Shown here piece by piece: positions 7,616 through 15,758 of a DNA stretch of 64,000 nucleotides. Made by a program: the position numbers and the translations under genes. Position 1 is the stretch's first letter, and each line of letters starts with the position of its first letter. The stretch is from Shewanella saliphila (lineage in GTDB: Bacteria; Pseudomonadota; Gammaproteobacteria; Enterobacterales; Shewanellaceae): contig NZ_BMQV01000005.1 of NCBI RefSeq assembly GCF_014648295.1, forward strand, positions 62,001 through 126,000. Direction: 5' to 3'. The notes beneath the pieces were generated by a model. The model was not told where the DNA came from. It was given only the letters and a program-made list of their open reading frames with translations, and made no database searches.

Positions 7616-8940
7616 TTGTCTGACTCCTCAGTCGCAGCGAGCACACCGACAGTGCGATTTGCTTTAATTAAATAGGTTTGTGCTACGCGCTGAATGTCAG
7701 CAGGAGTCACTTTGTTATAGGCATCAGGGGCATTAAACAGTTTGGTGTAATCACCAAAATACAGCTCATAGGTGCCCAAGGTGTTGGCTTTACCGTTAAT
7801 GGTTTCCATGGTTTTATAGAAGTCCATTAACTTGATGTTTTTCACTTTTTCCAGCTCTTGTTGAGTCACGCCCTGGCTGGCAATTAAATCAATTTGCTCA
7901 ATAAGCGCATGCTCTAAGGTGTCGGCACTCACACCTGCGTTAGCCACACCCAAGATATAAAATAGATTTGGGTCAAATGACATTGGCATATAAGTGTCGG
8001 CAGCGACGGCCAATTGCTTATCGACTAACGATTGGTAAAAACGTGAGCTATTACCTTCACTTAACATTGAGGCTAATAAGTCCAATGCATAGTAGTCGGC
8101 ATGGCTAGTGGCTGGCACATGGTAAGCCAACATAATGTTTGGCGTGCTTACAGATTCTTTTTTAACAAACACACGGCGCTCACCTTTTTGCTCAGGTTCT
8201 ACCGTGCGCACGGCTTTTGGCGGTGCCTGGGCAGGAATAGGCGCAAAGTATTGGTCTGCTAAGGCTTTTACCTGGGCAAGCTTTACATCACCGCTGATCA
8301 CCACTAAGGCGTTGTTGGGTGCGTAATAGGTTTTATGGTATTGCTGTAAATCTTCAAGGGTCCATGCGGCGATATCTGACTCATAACCAATAACCGACCA
8401 GCTATAAGGATGCGCTGAAAATGCCACGCTTTTTAAGGCTTCTTGAATGGTGCGCCAGTTAGAGTTTTCAAGCCCGGTTGTGCGCTCAGATTGCACAACG
8501 CCACGCTCGCTTTCGACCATTTCAGGGTCAATATCTAAGTTGGCGATACGGTCAGACTCAAGATCAAAAATCGTTTCAATACCACTGGCAGGGAACCAAT
8601 CGGTATACACGGTTAAGTCTTCACTGGTATAGGCATTATTAGCGCCACCCGCGGCTTCCATAGTGCGGTCGAACATTTTAGGACCAAACTTTTTTGAACC
8701 GTTAAACATCATGTGTTCAAAAAAGTGCGAAATACCGGTAATACCAGGGACTTCGTTGCGCGAACCAACTTTCCAAAAAATGTACATGTTGGCATTAGGG
8801 ATTGAGTTATCCTCAAGCACCATGATTTTCATGCCATTATCTAAGGTAAAGCTGTTAATGTCTTCAGCTTGTGTTGCCGACACGGTTGGCGTGCTTAGCA
8901 CGCCTAATGTCATCAACAAAGCGATGAGTTTACGGGTCAT
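7612..8940 (-). CDS. M16-family zinc peptidase, catalytic subunit
   Basis: Periplasmic zinc metallopeptidase of 442 residues. A signal peptide (about 1-23, ending VSATQA) precedes the peptidase domain with the inverted zinc motif HFFEH in GISHFFEHMMFNGS; the third ligand Glu lies in the following helix region (ESERG). The C-terminal half lacks the GLxYG motif that its downstream partner has, so the two probably form one active heterodimer. The ATG at 8940 is chosen because GGAG lies eight bases upstream; the open frame extends twelve codons further without a site. It overlaps the partner gene by four bases. Confidence 0.88.
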   Translation of the reverse strand: MTRKLIALLMTLGVLSTPTVSATQAEDINSFTLDNGMKIMVLEDNSIPNANMYIFWKVGSRNEVPGITGISHFFEHMMFNGSKKFGPKMFDRTMEAAGGANNAYTSEDLTVYTDWFPASGIETIFDLESDRIANLDIDPEMVESERGVVQSERTTGLENSNWRTIQEALKSVAFSAHPYSWSVIGYESDIAAWTLEDLQQYHKTYYAPNNALVVISGDVKLAQVKALADQYFAPIPAQAPPKAVRTVEPEQKGERRVFVKKESVSTPNIMLAYHVPATSHADYYALDLLASMLSEGNSSRFYQSLVDKQLAVAADTYMPMSFDPNLFYILGVANAGVSADTLEHALIEQIDLIASQGVTQQELEKVKNIKLMDFYKTMETINGKANTLGTYELYFGDYTKLFNAPDAYNKVTPADIQRVAQTYLIKANRTVGVLAATEESDK

Positions 8941-8983
8941 ATCTTGCTCCTTGAGCTTTTGTCCATGGTGAATCAAAATGGGT

Positions 8984-10291
8984 TTATTGTGCCGCGCCCA
9001 GTGCGGTTAAGGCAACTTGGGTCATGGTTTGCACGCCTACTTTTAGCGCGCTTTCATCAACATAAAATGCAGGTGAGTGATTACTGGCCACCTGGCTGGC
9101 ATCTTTATCTGTTGGCGTCACGCCTAAAAAGAAAAACATCCCTGGGGTTTCTAACGCATAGTAAGAAAAGTCTTCTGCACCGGTTATTAATCCCGGCTCA
9201 ATCAGCATATTGTCGCCCACAACAGAGGCTATCACTGGGCGCATTTTACTGACCAACTCAGGGTTATTTACGGTGACAGGATAACCCGATTGGATCTCCG
9301 TCACGGCGGTAGCACCAAGAGTTTTGGCGGCATTAGTGGCAATTTCGGCCAGCTTAACTTTAATGTCGGCGCGCATATCCTGGTCAAAAGTGCGAATAGT
9401 ACCAATAAGCTCTACTTCATCAGGGATAATATTCGAACGAATACCGCCATTAATCGCCCCAAAACTGACTACGGCAGGCGCTTTAGTGATATCAACCTGA
9501 CGGCTAATAATGGTTTGTACACTGTTAATGATTTGCGCTGATGCCACAATAGGATCAACCCCGCCCCAAGGGCGTGAGCCATGAGTTTGTCTGCCGAGTA
9601 CTTTAATGGTAAAAGAATCTTCACTTGCCATGGCTGGGCCTGAACGTAAACCAATCATACCCGTTGGCATGCTTGATGTAACATGCATACCAAATACTTG
9701 CTCAGGCTTGCGCTTAGCAAATAAGCCTTCTTTTAACATTAACTCAGCGCCGCCTTGCTCACCTTCTGGTGCGCCCTCTTCGGCCGGCTGGAAAATAAAC
9801 ATCACATCACCGGCCAGGGTGTCTTGTACTTTCACGAGGTTTTCAGCCACGCCCATTAACATCGCGACATGCGTATCGTGACCACAAGCATGCATCACAC
9901 CGACTTTTTGGCCACGATAAGTGTCAGTTGCTTTAGAGGCAAAAGGCAAATCAACCACTTCGGTCACAGGCAATGCGTCCATGTCGGCACGTAAACCAAT
10001 TAATGGCCCAGGCTTACCGCCTTTCAATATCGCCACCACACCGGTGTGCGCAATACCTGTTTGCACCTCAAGCCCGAGTGATTTGAGGTGTTTCTCAATC
10101 ACTTTACTGGTGCGAAACTCACGATTAGATAATTCAGGATGTTGGTGAAGATCGCGACGCCATGCAATGACTTTGCTTTCAACTTGAGCGGTTAATTCTG
10201 CGGCATTAGGCACACTGGCCACGGTAGATGAGCTATAAACACTGCTAGCAAATACACTAACAAGCATGAAAGCAAGAGAGGTCAGGCGCAT
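8984..10291 (-). CDS. M20-family metal-dependent amidohydrolase (hippurate hydrolase-like), secreted
   Basis: Zinc- or manganese-dependent hydrolase that cleaves N-acyl amino acids or related amides; exact substrate unknown. The signal peptide (about 1-20) indicates periplasmic location, unusual for a family often cytoplasmic. Seen metal-site motifs: GLRADMDALP, HACGHDTH, the Glu pair in QPAEEGAPEG, and the C-terminal SNHSPAF His. A lid/dimerisation domain is inserted around residues 205-320 with HGSRPWGGVDP. GGACC precedes the ATG. The M16 pair follows after 43 bases on the same strand, so co-transcription and a joint role in peptide or amide degradation are plausible. Confidence 0.88.
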   Translation of the reverse strand: MRLTSLAFMLVSVFASSVYSSSTVASVPNAAELTAQVESKVIAWRRDLHQHPELSNREFRTSKVIEKHLKSLGLEVQTGIAHTGVVAILKGGKPGPLIGLRADMDALPVTEVVDLPFASKATDTYRGQKVGVMHACGHDTHVAMLMGVAENLVKVQDTLAGDVMFIFQPAEEGAPEGEQGGAELMLKEGLFAKRKPEQVFGMHVTSSMPTGMIGLRSGPAMASEDSFTIKVLGRQTHGSRPWGGVDPIVASAQIINSVQTIISRQVDITKAPAVVSFGAINGGIRSNIIPDEVELIGTIRTFDQDMRADIKVKLAEIATNAAKTLGATAVTEIQSGYPVTVNNPELVSKMRPVIASVVGDNMLIEPGLITGAEDFSYYALETPGMFFFLGVTPTDKDASQVASNHSPAFYVDESALKVGVQTMTQVALTALGAAQ

Positions 10292-10409
10292 GTAAGGTCC
10301 ATTTTTGTTGTTATTTGAGCAACAAAACTACCCTGAAACGCCTCTGTTGTTAACTATTTTACCGATTTACTCTGCAGACAATTGTATCTATTTATTAACA
10401 TATGCGAGT

Positions 10410-11048
10410 TTATATCGATGGCAGCTGTAAAAATACGACATCATTATCGATGATTTCAAGTTGCCAACCCCGTTTTTGTGCCAGCCATTCAAAGGTCTCT
10501 ACTGAGTAAAAATTAATATGGGTTGGGTCACTTTTATAGTGCCAATTAATAAATGCCTCTAAGCCAAGCACCCGCTTAGTCATAATGGCTAAAATGCCGC
10601 CGGGTAACAAAAGTTGGCTTAAGCGTTCGATTAACTGATGAGCATCGGCAATGTGTTCTATCACTTCGGTTAAACACACAAAATCATATTGCTGATTAAG
10701 CACCTGAGTATCAGGGTGATAAAACAAATCATAATTAGCGACACTGACCCCCTGGGCTGCAGCCATTTGACTGAGCACAGCGCCTTCGCCGCAGCCAAAA
10801 TCTAAGCCTTTGGCATTAAGCCCAGTACGAGCAAGCAATGGCGTAAGTGTACGCGACAAAAACCGTTGGTAACCGACATCGGCAACGTCATTATCGTGTA
10901 AGTCATATTGGGCTTTTTCTGCTGTCTCATCTAAATAAAACTGCGCGGGTACCGACACTAAATGGCAGTTCGGACAACGTACATACTGACGATTTTTATC
11001 TTGATGAAAAGCAAGGGTTTGCTGATGACACAATGGGCAGGACGACAA
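10410..11048 (-). CDS. Class I SAM-dependent methyltransferase with N-terminal zinc-ribbon-like motif
   Basis: Predicted methyltransferase of about 212 residues. The N terminus carries two Cys pairs (CPLC and CPNC, about 20 residues apart) that could bind zinc. A Rossmann methyltransferase domain follows with glycine motif LDFGCGEG, then CLTEVIEHI and LLPGGILAIMTK, typical of Methyltransf_23-type enzymes. Substrate unknown. The start is uncertain: the open frame begins with TTG at 11072, but a TTG at 11048 has GGAG eight bases upstream and gives a product starting just before CPLC. It follows a coiled-coil secreted protein gene and tapT on the same strand. Confidence 0.75.
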   Translation of the reverse strand: MSSCPLCHQQTLAFHQDKNRQYVRCPNCHLVSVPAQFYLDETAEKAQYDLHDNDVADVGYQRFLSRTLTPLLARTGLNAKGLDFGCGEGAVLSQMAAAQGVSVANYDLFYHPDTQVLNQQYDFVCLTEVIEHIADAHQLIERLSQLLLPGGILAIMTKRVLGLEAFINWHYKSDPTHINFYSVETFEWLAQKRGWQLEIIDNDVVFLQLPSI

Positions 11049-11081
11049 AGACAACACTCCAAAACAAGGCAAATATAGTAA

Positions 11082-11462
11082 CTACTCAGACTGCGCTGGG
11101 TCGCTGGTTTCTTTCGGGATTTTACGAGTTTGCGCCGCAGCCTCTTGCGCTTGCTGTAAGTATTTTTGCTCGCGGGTTAAACGTTGTTCAGATTGCGCCT
11201 GCGCTTTTTCGAGCTGCTGTGCTTCCCAGTCATTTGCTTCATGTTTAGCTAACACTTTTTGTTCACGCTCAGCAGTGGCATTGGCGGCATCACGGGCTTT
11301 TTGCAATTGGCTTTGTTCAAGCTCGGCTGATTCAATGCGCGCTTGTTCACCCTTCTCTGACAGGGTCATTTTTTTATGCGGCTTGTCTGTCGCATGAGCA
11401 TTGATCGTAAGCATGCTGGCAGCACACATTAAAATAATCATTCCAACAAGGCGAGTGTTCAT
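11082..11462 (-). CDS. Secreted charged coiled-coil hypothetical protein
   Basis: Unrecognised 126-residue protein. A signal peptide (about 1-24, ending NAHAT) is followed by an almost continuous Glu/Gln/Ala/Arg/Lys-rich helix (about 35-110) with heptad character, and a short Pro/Ser-rich tail. No cysteines in the mature part. The ATG has AAGGA eight bases upstream. It sits 19 bases after tapT and before the methyltransferase gene, probably in one transcript. A periplasmic structural or chaperone-like role is only a guess. Confidence 0.6.
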   Translation of the reverse strand: MNTRLVGMIILMCAASMLTINAHATDKPHKKMTLSEKGEQARIESAELEQSQLQKARDAANATAEREQKVLAKHEANDWEAQQLEKAQAQSEQRLTREQKYLQQAQEAAAQTRKIPKETSDPAQSE

Positions 11463-11481
11463 AAGTACGATCCTTTGAGTC

Positions 11482-12093
11482 CTATCCCTTAAGTTTATCG
11501 CTATTATAGCGCTGACGAACTGCCGCTGGCATAGCGGTTAACTTATGGTGCACCATTGCGTTAAACACTGCAAATATTGGCGTGATATCGGCGCCAGGCT
11601 CCAGGCTTGCTAGGGTATAAGCCGCAGCCTCAAGGGTAGATAAACTGTCACTGCGTTTGGCTTTGCGGATTACATATTGCGACTCATCGTCACACTCAAG
11701 GTGCAGTGACGGATAGTTAAGTAACCATGGGTTGAGCTGTAACATACGGTACGCTTTGCGCCAGGTGCCATCAATTAGCACGATAATCGCTTTATTATCA
11801 GCTTCCACCTGACTTGCTGCTTGGCTGTGCTCATTTGGGTACACAATAAACACAGGCCGAGTTTGCGCGGCTAAATACCCTTGCAACTCAGCAAAATCGG
11901 CTGCGGTTTCACCGACATAAATCTGAGTTTGTGGCAATGCAAGTTTGAGCAACTTGACGGTATTTTTAGCATGCTCCACCTCAGATGGATGCTGCATAAT
12001 AATAATGTCAGTAACAGTTGTTGTCGGTTTTACTGCATGACAAATGCAAGCTGACTGTGGGTATTGGCAAGTAGTGCAATATTTTCTTTTCAA
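11482..12093 (-). CDS. tapT: DTW-domain tRNA-uridine aminocarboxypropyltransferase (TapT/YfiP-like)
   Basis: Transfers the 3-amino-3-carboxypropyl group of S-adenosylmethionine to uridine 47 of tRNAs (acp3U). The N terminus has a Cys cluster (CTTCQYPQSACICH) that probably binds metal; the family signature DGTW appears in VLIDGTWRKA, and LSTLEAAAYTL follows. Length about 203 residues. The apparent start codon is TTG at 12093, with no ATG nearby and only a weak ribosome-binding site. First gene of a three-gene minus-strand group. Confidence 0.85.
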   Translation of the reverse strand: MKRKYCTTCQYPQSACICHAVKPTTTVTDIIIMQHPSEVEHAKNTVKLLKLALPQTQIYVGETAADFAELQGYLAAQTRPVFIVYPNEHSQAASQVEADNKAIIVLIDGTWRKAYRMLQLNPWLLNYPSLHLECDDESQYVIRKAKRSDSLSTLEAAAYTLASLEPGADITPIFAVFNAMVHHKLTAMPAAVRQRYNSDKLKG

Positions 12094-12143
12094 TCGTTAA
12101 CTCATATCTTCTTTGATATTCAGATTATATCAAGGGTGCCCCA

Positions 12144-12183
12144 TAAAAAAATACCCGCAGAATGTGGTTAGCATACTGCGGGT
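12144..12183 (-). terminator. Terminator of the MFS transporter gene
   Basis: On the minus strand ACCCGCAG (12183-12176) pairs with CTGCGGGT (12160-12153), followed by a T-tract (12151-12144). Confidence 0.75.
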
Positions 12184-12228
12184 TAAAGGTGATATTACTA
12201 TTATTTAACCTGAGCTCGGGTTATTTAA

Positions 12229-13434
12229 TTAATCGTGTTGTAGTTGCTCTTGATGCAGATGGCTTAAACGGTTCATTGCCATTATGGCGAGCAATACGCT
12301 ACACAATCCACCCATCACTAACGCAATGGCATAAGGTGCTGGTATGTCTGTTAGTTGGATTAATGCGGTTAAAATCGATGCGCCACTCATTTGCATACAA
12401 CCTAACATTGCCGTTGCAGTACCTGCGCGTTCACCAAAGGCCGATAAGGCCATACTGGTTGCAGGGCCAAGCAATAGGGCAAAGCCAACACATAGCAGCA
12501 TCATAGGCGCCATAAAGGCAATACCCGCGGCAACGCCTTGCTCTGGGCCAACTAATTGCAGTACCACTTCAACCACAGCCGCTAACACCATTAACGACAA
12601 CGCCACTATTACACCAGGGCGATTACCAATGCGTTTAATTAAAACTGGTGCAGCAAAACAGGCCGCGACGTTCACTAAGGCATTGACGCCAAATAAACCA
12701 CTAAACATCAGTTCTGATATACCTAAGTGGCCAATTAACCATACGGGTGAGTAAGATACGTAACATAAAATAGAAGCCATCGCGATCATGCAGCATGAGG
12801 CATAAAACATAAAGTGAGCATCACCAAGCACTGGCTTATAACGACCCCAACGGTAAAGTGGGCCGGTACTGTCGGTGTTAAGTGGACGTGTTTCCGGGAA
12901 GCGGAAACCAACAATAAATAATACGATTACCGCATAAATGGCCATAAAGATAAAAGTGGAACGCCAGCCAAACTGCAATGCTAGCAAACCGCCTAAAGTG
13001 GGCGCTAACGCAGGTACGACACAAATAGCCCCATTTAGATAACTGTACATCGACACACTTTGCTTGCGATCGTAACAGTCGCGCACCGCACTAAACACCA
13101 CAATAGAGGTAGAACATGCAGCTAACCCTTGAAACACACGGGCAATTTGTAACAGTTCAAATTCAACCGCATACGCGCCCAATAAACTGCTGATACCGTA
13201 AAGCACAATTCCAAATAAGGCGACGGGTCTGCGGCCAAAACGGTCAGCTAAAGGACCAATTAATATCTGCCCAACACCCATAGCAAATAAAAATAGTACT
13301 AAAGTAGACTGCACCTCACTGTTCGACACCCCATAATCAAGTGCCATTGTTGGCATTGAGGGAAGATAGATATCGATTGCCAATGGGCTTAGCAGAACCA
13401 TAAACATCAATAGTGGCAATAGGTTACGACGCAT
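12229..13434 (-). CDS. Bcr/CflA-family MFS drug exporter
   Basis: Twelve-helix major facilitator antiporter of 401 residues, family known for proton-coupled efflux of bicyclomycin, chloramphenicol and similar compounds. Seen: ATDIYLPSMP-like opening (LAIDIYLPSMPTMA), the loop 2-3 motif GPLADRFGRRPV, and the helix-5 motif region APTLGG. It is transcribed divergently from a LysR-type regulator 125 bases away, with a perfect dyad between them, so regulation by that protein is likely. Actual substrate cannot be read from sequence. Confidence 0.85.
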   Translation of the reverse strand: MRRNLLPLLMFMVLLSPLAIDIYLPSMPTMALDYGVSNSEVQSTLVLFLFAMGVGQILIGPLADRFGRRPVALFGIVLYGISSLLGAYAVEFELLQIARVFQGLAACSTSIVVFSAVRDCYDRKQSVSMYSYLNGAICVVPALAPTLGGLLALQFGWRSTFIFMAIYAVIVLFIVGFRFPETRPLNTDSTGPLYRWGRYKPVLGDAHFMFYASCCMIAMASILCYVSYSPVWLIGHLGISELMFSGLFGVNALVNVAACFAAPVLIKRIGNRPGVIVALSLMVLAAVVEVVLQLVGPEQGVAAGIAFMAPMMLLCVGFALLLGPATSMALSAFGERAGTATAMLGCMQMSGASILTALIQLTDIPAPYAIALVMGGLCSVLLAIMAMNRLSHLHQEQLQHD

Positions 13435-13497
13435 AATATTCTTTCTCTTTGTGAAAACAAGCTAAAGGTCACCCTTAATGGAGCGCTATGATAAGTC

Positions 13498-13552
13498 AAA
13501 TGGAGGTATGAACAGAAATGATATAAAATCCAAAGTGAATTTCCATTTGAGA
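13498..13552. promoter_or_regulatory. 9-bp dyad in the MFS/LysR divergent promoter
   Basis: TCAAATGGA at 13498-13506 and TCCATTTGA at 13544-13552 are exact inverted copies separated by 37 bases in the 125-bp divergent intergenic region. The second arm ends eight bases before the LysR gene ATG. Candidate operator for the LysR protein. Confidence 0.45.
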
Positions 13553-13559
13553 ATATCTA

Positions 13560-14549
13560 ATGAACCTAGATAACCTAGCGCGTGTTGACCTTAATTTACT
13601 GGTTATTTTACAAGTGCTGTTGGAGGAACAAAGTGTCACTCGAGCGGCTCACCGTTTGCACCTGAGTCAATCTGCGGTAAGTAAAAGTTTAAACCGCCTA
13701 CGCGAAGCATTAGATGACCCATTATTTCAACGCACAGCTCATGGACTTAAGCCGACCGCGCATGCGTTAGCTTTACGACAAAAGCTTTTGCCAGTACTGC
13801 AAAACTTATATCAGTTAACTCAACCACCCACATTTCATCCTGCCAGTAGTCAGCGCCATTTTACCTTTTCTATGGTCGAAAGTGCTTATGAAACATTAAT
13901 TCCGTATTTTATCGGACCATTGTTACAACAAGCACCATCGATAAAATTAGATTCATATGTGTGGACTGAAAAATCGATGCAGGATTTACAACAAGGGCAA
14001 ATCGACTTTGGTATTGCAGGCAGAGACATTCATCCACAAAGTGACTTTAAGATAGAACATGTTCCCGAAGGGATCGAATACCAAACGCTATTTAACGACC
14101 ATCAAGTGTGTTTGGTCCGTCAAAACCACCCTATTTTAAAGGTTATCGAATCGGGTCACTGGGATCAAAATCAATACTTAGCCATGTCTCATGTGCAAGT
14201 AAGGTGTGAAGGCAACGATTGGTGGGCACTAGATTACCACTTAGCCAATTTAGGTCTGCACCGCCACTTATCAACCACAGTGCCAGACTTTTACGGCGCC
14301 GCCAGTGTGTGTGCGCATACCGACCTTATTTTTACCCTGCCATCGAGTTTTGCCATCCATGCACAAAAACTCTATTCGTTAGAGTCGATCCCATTACCAT
14401 TTGACTTTATGCCGATGGCGTATGTGTTTTTATGGCATGAACGCAATAATCAGGAGCCTGGACATCAATGGTTTCGTGAGCTTATTTTTAACAGTGTCGA
14501 TAATGCCGTTGCCAGTAATCGTATCAACCAATTTGTCATGCCAAAGTAA
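13560..14549 (+). CDS. LysR-family transcriptional regulator
   Basis: Cytoplasmic regulator of 329 residues. The N-terminal winged helix-turn-helix (about 8-65) includes VDLNLLVILQVLLEE and the recognition region HLSQSAVSKSLNRLRE; the C-terminal effector-binding domain (about 95-305) has the periplasmic-binding-protein-like fold. The opening DLNLL...QSVTRAA is shared with NodD/NahR/LeuO-type LysR proteins. Divergent from the Bcr/CflA exporter, which is its probable target. Effector unknown. The ribosome-binding site is weak (GAG about nine bases upstream). Confidence 0.85.
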   Translation: MNLDNLARVDLNLLVILQVLLEEQSVTRAAHRLHLSQSAVSKSLNRLREALDDPLFQRTAHGLKPTAHALALRQKLLPVLQNLYQLTQPPTFHPASSQRHFTFSMVESAYETLIPYFIGPLLQQAPSIKLDSYVWTEKSMQDLQQGQIDFGIAGRDIHPQSDFKIEHVPEGIEYQTLFNDHQVCLVRQNHPILKVIESGHWDQNQYLAMSHVQVRCEGNDWWALDYHLANLGLHRHLSTTVPDFYGAASVCAHTDLIFTLPSSFAIHAQKLYSLESIPLPFDFMPMAYVFLWHERNNQEPGHQWFRELIFNSVDNAVASNRINQFVMPK

Positions 14550-15079
14550 CAGATTACCTTCAAGCAAGAAATTTGTGACTGAGCGGGCTCAAATACTAGG
14601 GCCTGTCCATTAATGATTGCGCCAAATGCGCCCGTTAACCGCCTTGTTGAGTTTACTGCGATCATTTTAGAGACACTGATTTAGCTCCCTCTGATATTGT
14701 TATTTTTACCGATAGGTTTTATCGGCATAACCCTGTTAAGCCGAAAATATTTGGGTAAACAAGGTCAACCTCTTTTACATCGGCCCTGCACGACAAAGCT
14801 ATTAGTGCATCTACTTGCATCAAGTGACCTTAGCCTTCTCATATCATTACAGTTTTAATCGAGTTGCTAGGTCAAAACATTAACGAGGTTTAACGTGACA
14901 TATTATGTCCGCATATTGCACACTGCATGTTCAACAATCATACATATTTCAGGCGAGGATCCTCAGCTGACGGCTTTTAGCCCATCAGTTCTGTCATTAG
15001 TTGTCACTGATTAGCTTCATTAGATGAGCACATTCAGTACGTTAAATAGACATAGGATAAACCGCATTTAGGAGCCAAC
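14550..15079. other. 530-bp gene-free stretch
   Basis: No convincing coding region or RNA gene is visible. A small hairpin (CCGATA at 14709-14714, TATCGG at 14720-14725) lacks a T-tract. A 66-codon minus frame (14465-14665) runs into the LysR gene and has no ribosome-binding site. The segment near 14595-14660 has a look of insertion-sequence debris but no paired ends. The last 20 bases hold the AGGAG site of the next gene. Confidence 0.5.
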
Positions 15080-15412
15080 ATGAACGTTAACCAAGCATTT
15101 AATAGCGCCAATTTTAAACATCGTGTGACGAGTATGAACCCTATTTTGGCATTACTGATGGTTTTTGCTATGACCTTAGTCGCCCTTACATTACTGCCAT
15201 TTTTATTATTGTTTGGCTTAATCAGTTTTCTCACCTTGCGATTTTTGGGTAAAAAAATGCTGCGTCGTCAGCAAGCTGAACAAGCACACGCGTACCAAAA
15301 CTACGCCAATGTACAACGCGAACCCACAGCGCCTTATGCTGATATGTTTAAGCGCTCAGGAACAAGCCAGGCCTCAACGACAGGCAGAACATTCGAACAC
15401 CAGGCTGATTAG
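15080..15412 (+). CDS. Small membrane hypothetical protein
   Basis: Unrecognised 110-residue protein. One long hydrophobic segment (about 20-55), probably two closely spaced membrane helices or a hairpin, is followed by a basic patch (LGKKMLRRQQ) and a soluble, Gln/Ala/Thr-rich cytoplasmic tail. The basic patch directly after the hydrophobic part suggests a cytoplasmic C terminus. AGGAG lies eight bases before the ATG, so translation is well supported. Isolated from neighbours by long non-coding stretches. Confidence 0.6.
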   Translation: MNVNQAFNSANFKHRVTSMNPILALLMVFAMTLVALTLLPFLLLFGLISFLTLRFLGKKMLRRQQAEQAHAYQNYANVQREPTAPYADMFKRSGTSQASTTGRTFEHQAD

Positions 15413-15527
15413 CCCGGCAAAAAAGCTTACCGACAGTTTGCTTAAGCGTTGGGGATTTTCGAAGTGCTAGGGAAAAAGGTTGTTGCAGAGTCGTGCTTGT
15501 TACGGGGCTAAAAAACCGTGACAGCGG

Positions 15528-15740
15528 CTATCGATACAACCAACAAAACGCTTTTAAGCATAAATAATAGAACAGCGCGATTAAGCTGCCTTTAACGATT
15601 AACGTCCCGATGTATGCAATCGTTAAGCTAATCTCAACATCAATATCTAAATACCAAAAAATACTTTGAGCAATACTCAGTGCCACAACTAAAGACAGCC
15701 AATGAACCAAACCGCTTTCGCGAGGGTCGGTGCTTTTCAT
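15528..15740 (-). CDS. Small two-helix membrane hypothetical protein
   Basis: Unrecognised 70-residue protein with two predicted membrane helices (about 12-31 and 37-62) and few charges. GGGAG about ten bases before the ATG supports translation. It follows the DUF4145/Sel1-type gene by only 18 bases on the same strand and is probably its co-transcribed partner. Confidence 0.55.
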   Translation of the reverse strand: MKSTDPRESGLVHWLSLVVALSIAQSIFWYLDIDVEISLTIAYIGTLIVKGSLIALFYYLCLKAFCWLYR

Positions 15741-15758
15741 GATCAGAAAACTCCCTTT

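Noticed and set aside
10358..10370. Second CpxR-like pair on the minus strand (GTAAA-N3-GTAAA) between the methyltransferase and amidohydrolase genes
   Set aside because: The spacing of three bases puts the half-sites out of the helical phase expected for CpxR (five bases), so it is probably chance.
14465..14665. 66-codon minus-strand open frame at the LysR 3' end
   Set aside because: It overlaps the LysR coding region, has no ribosome-binding site and no recognised similarity.
14709..14725. CCGATA/TATCGG hairpin as a terminator in the 14.5-15.1 kb gap
   Set aside because: The stem is short and lacks a T-tract on either strand.
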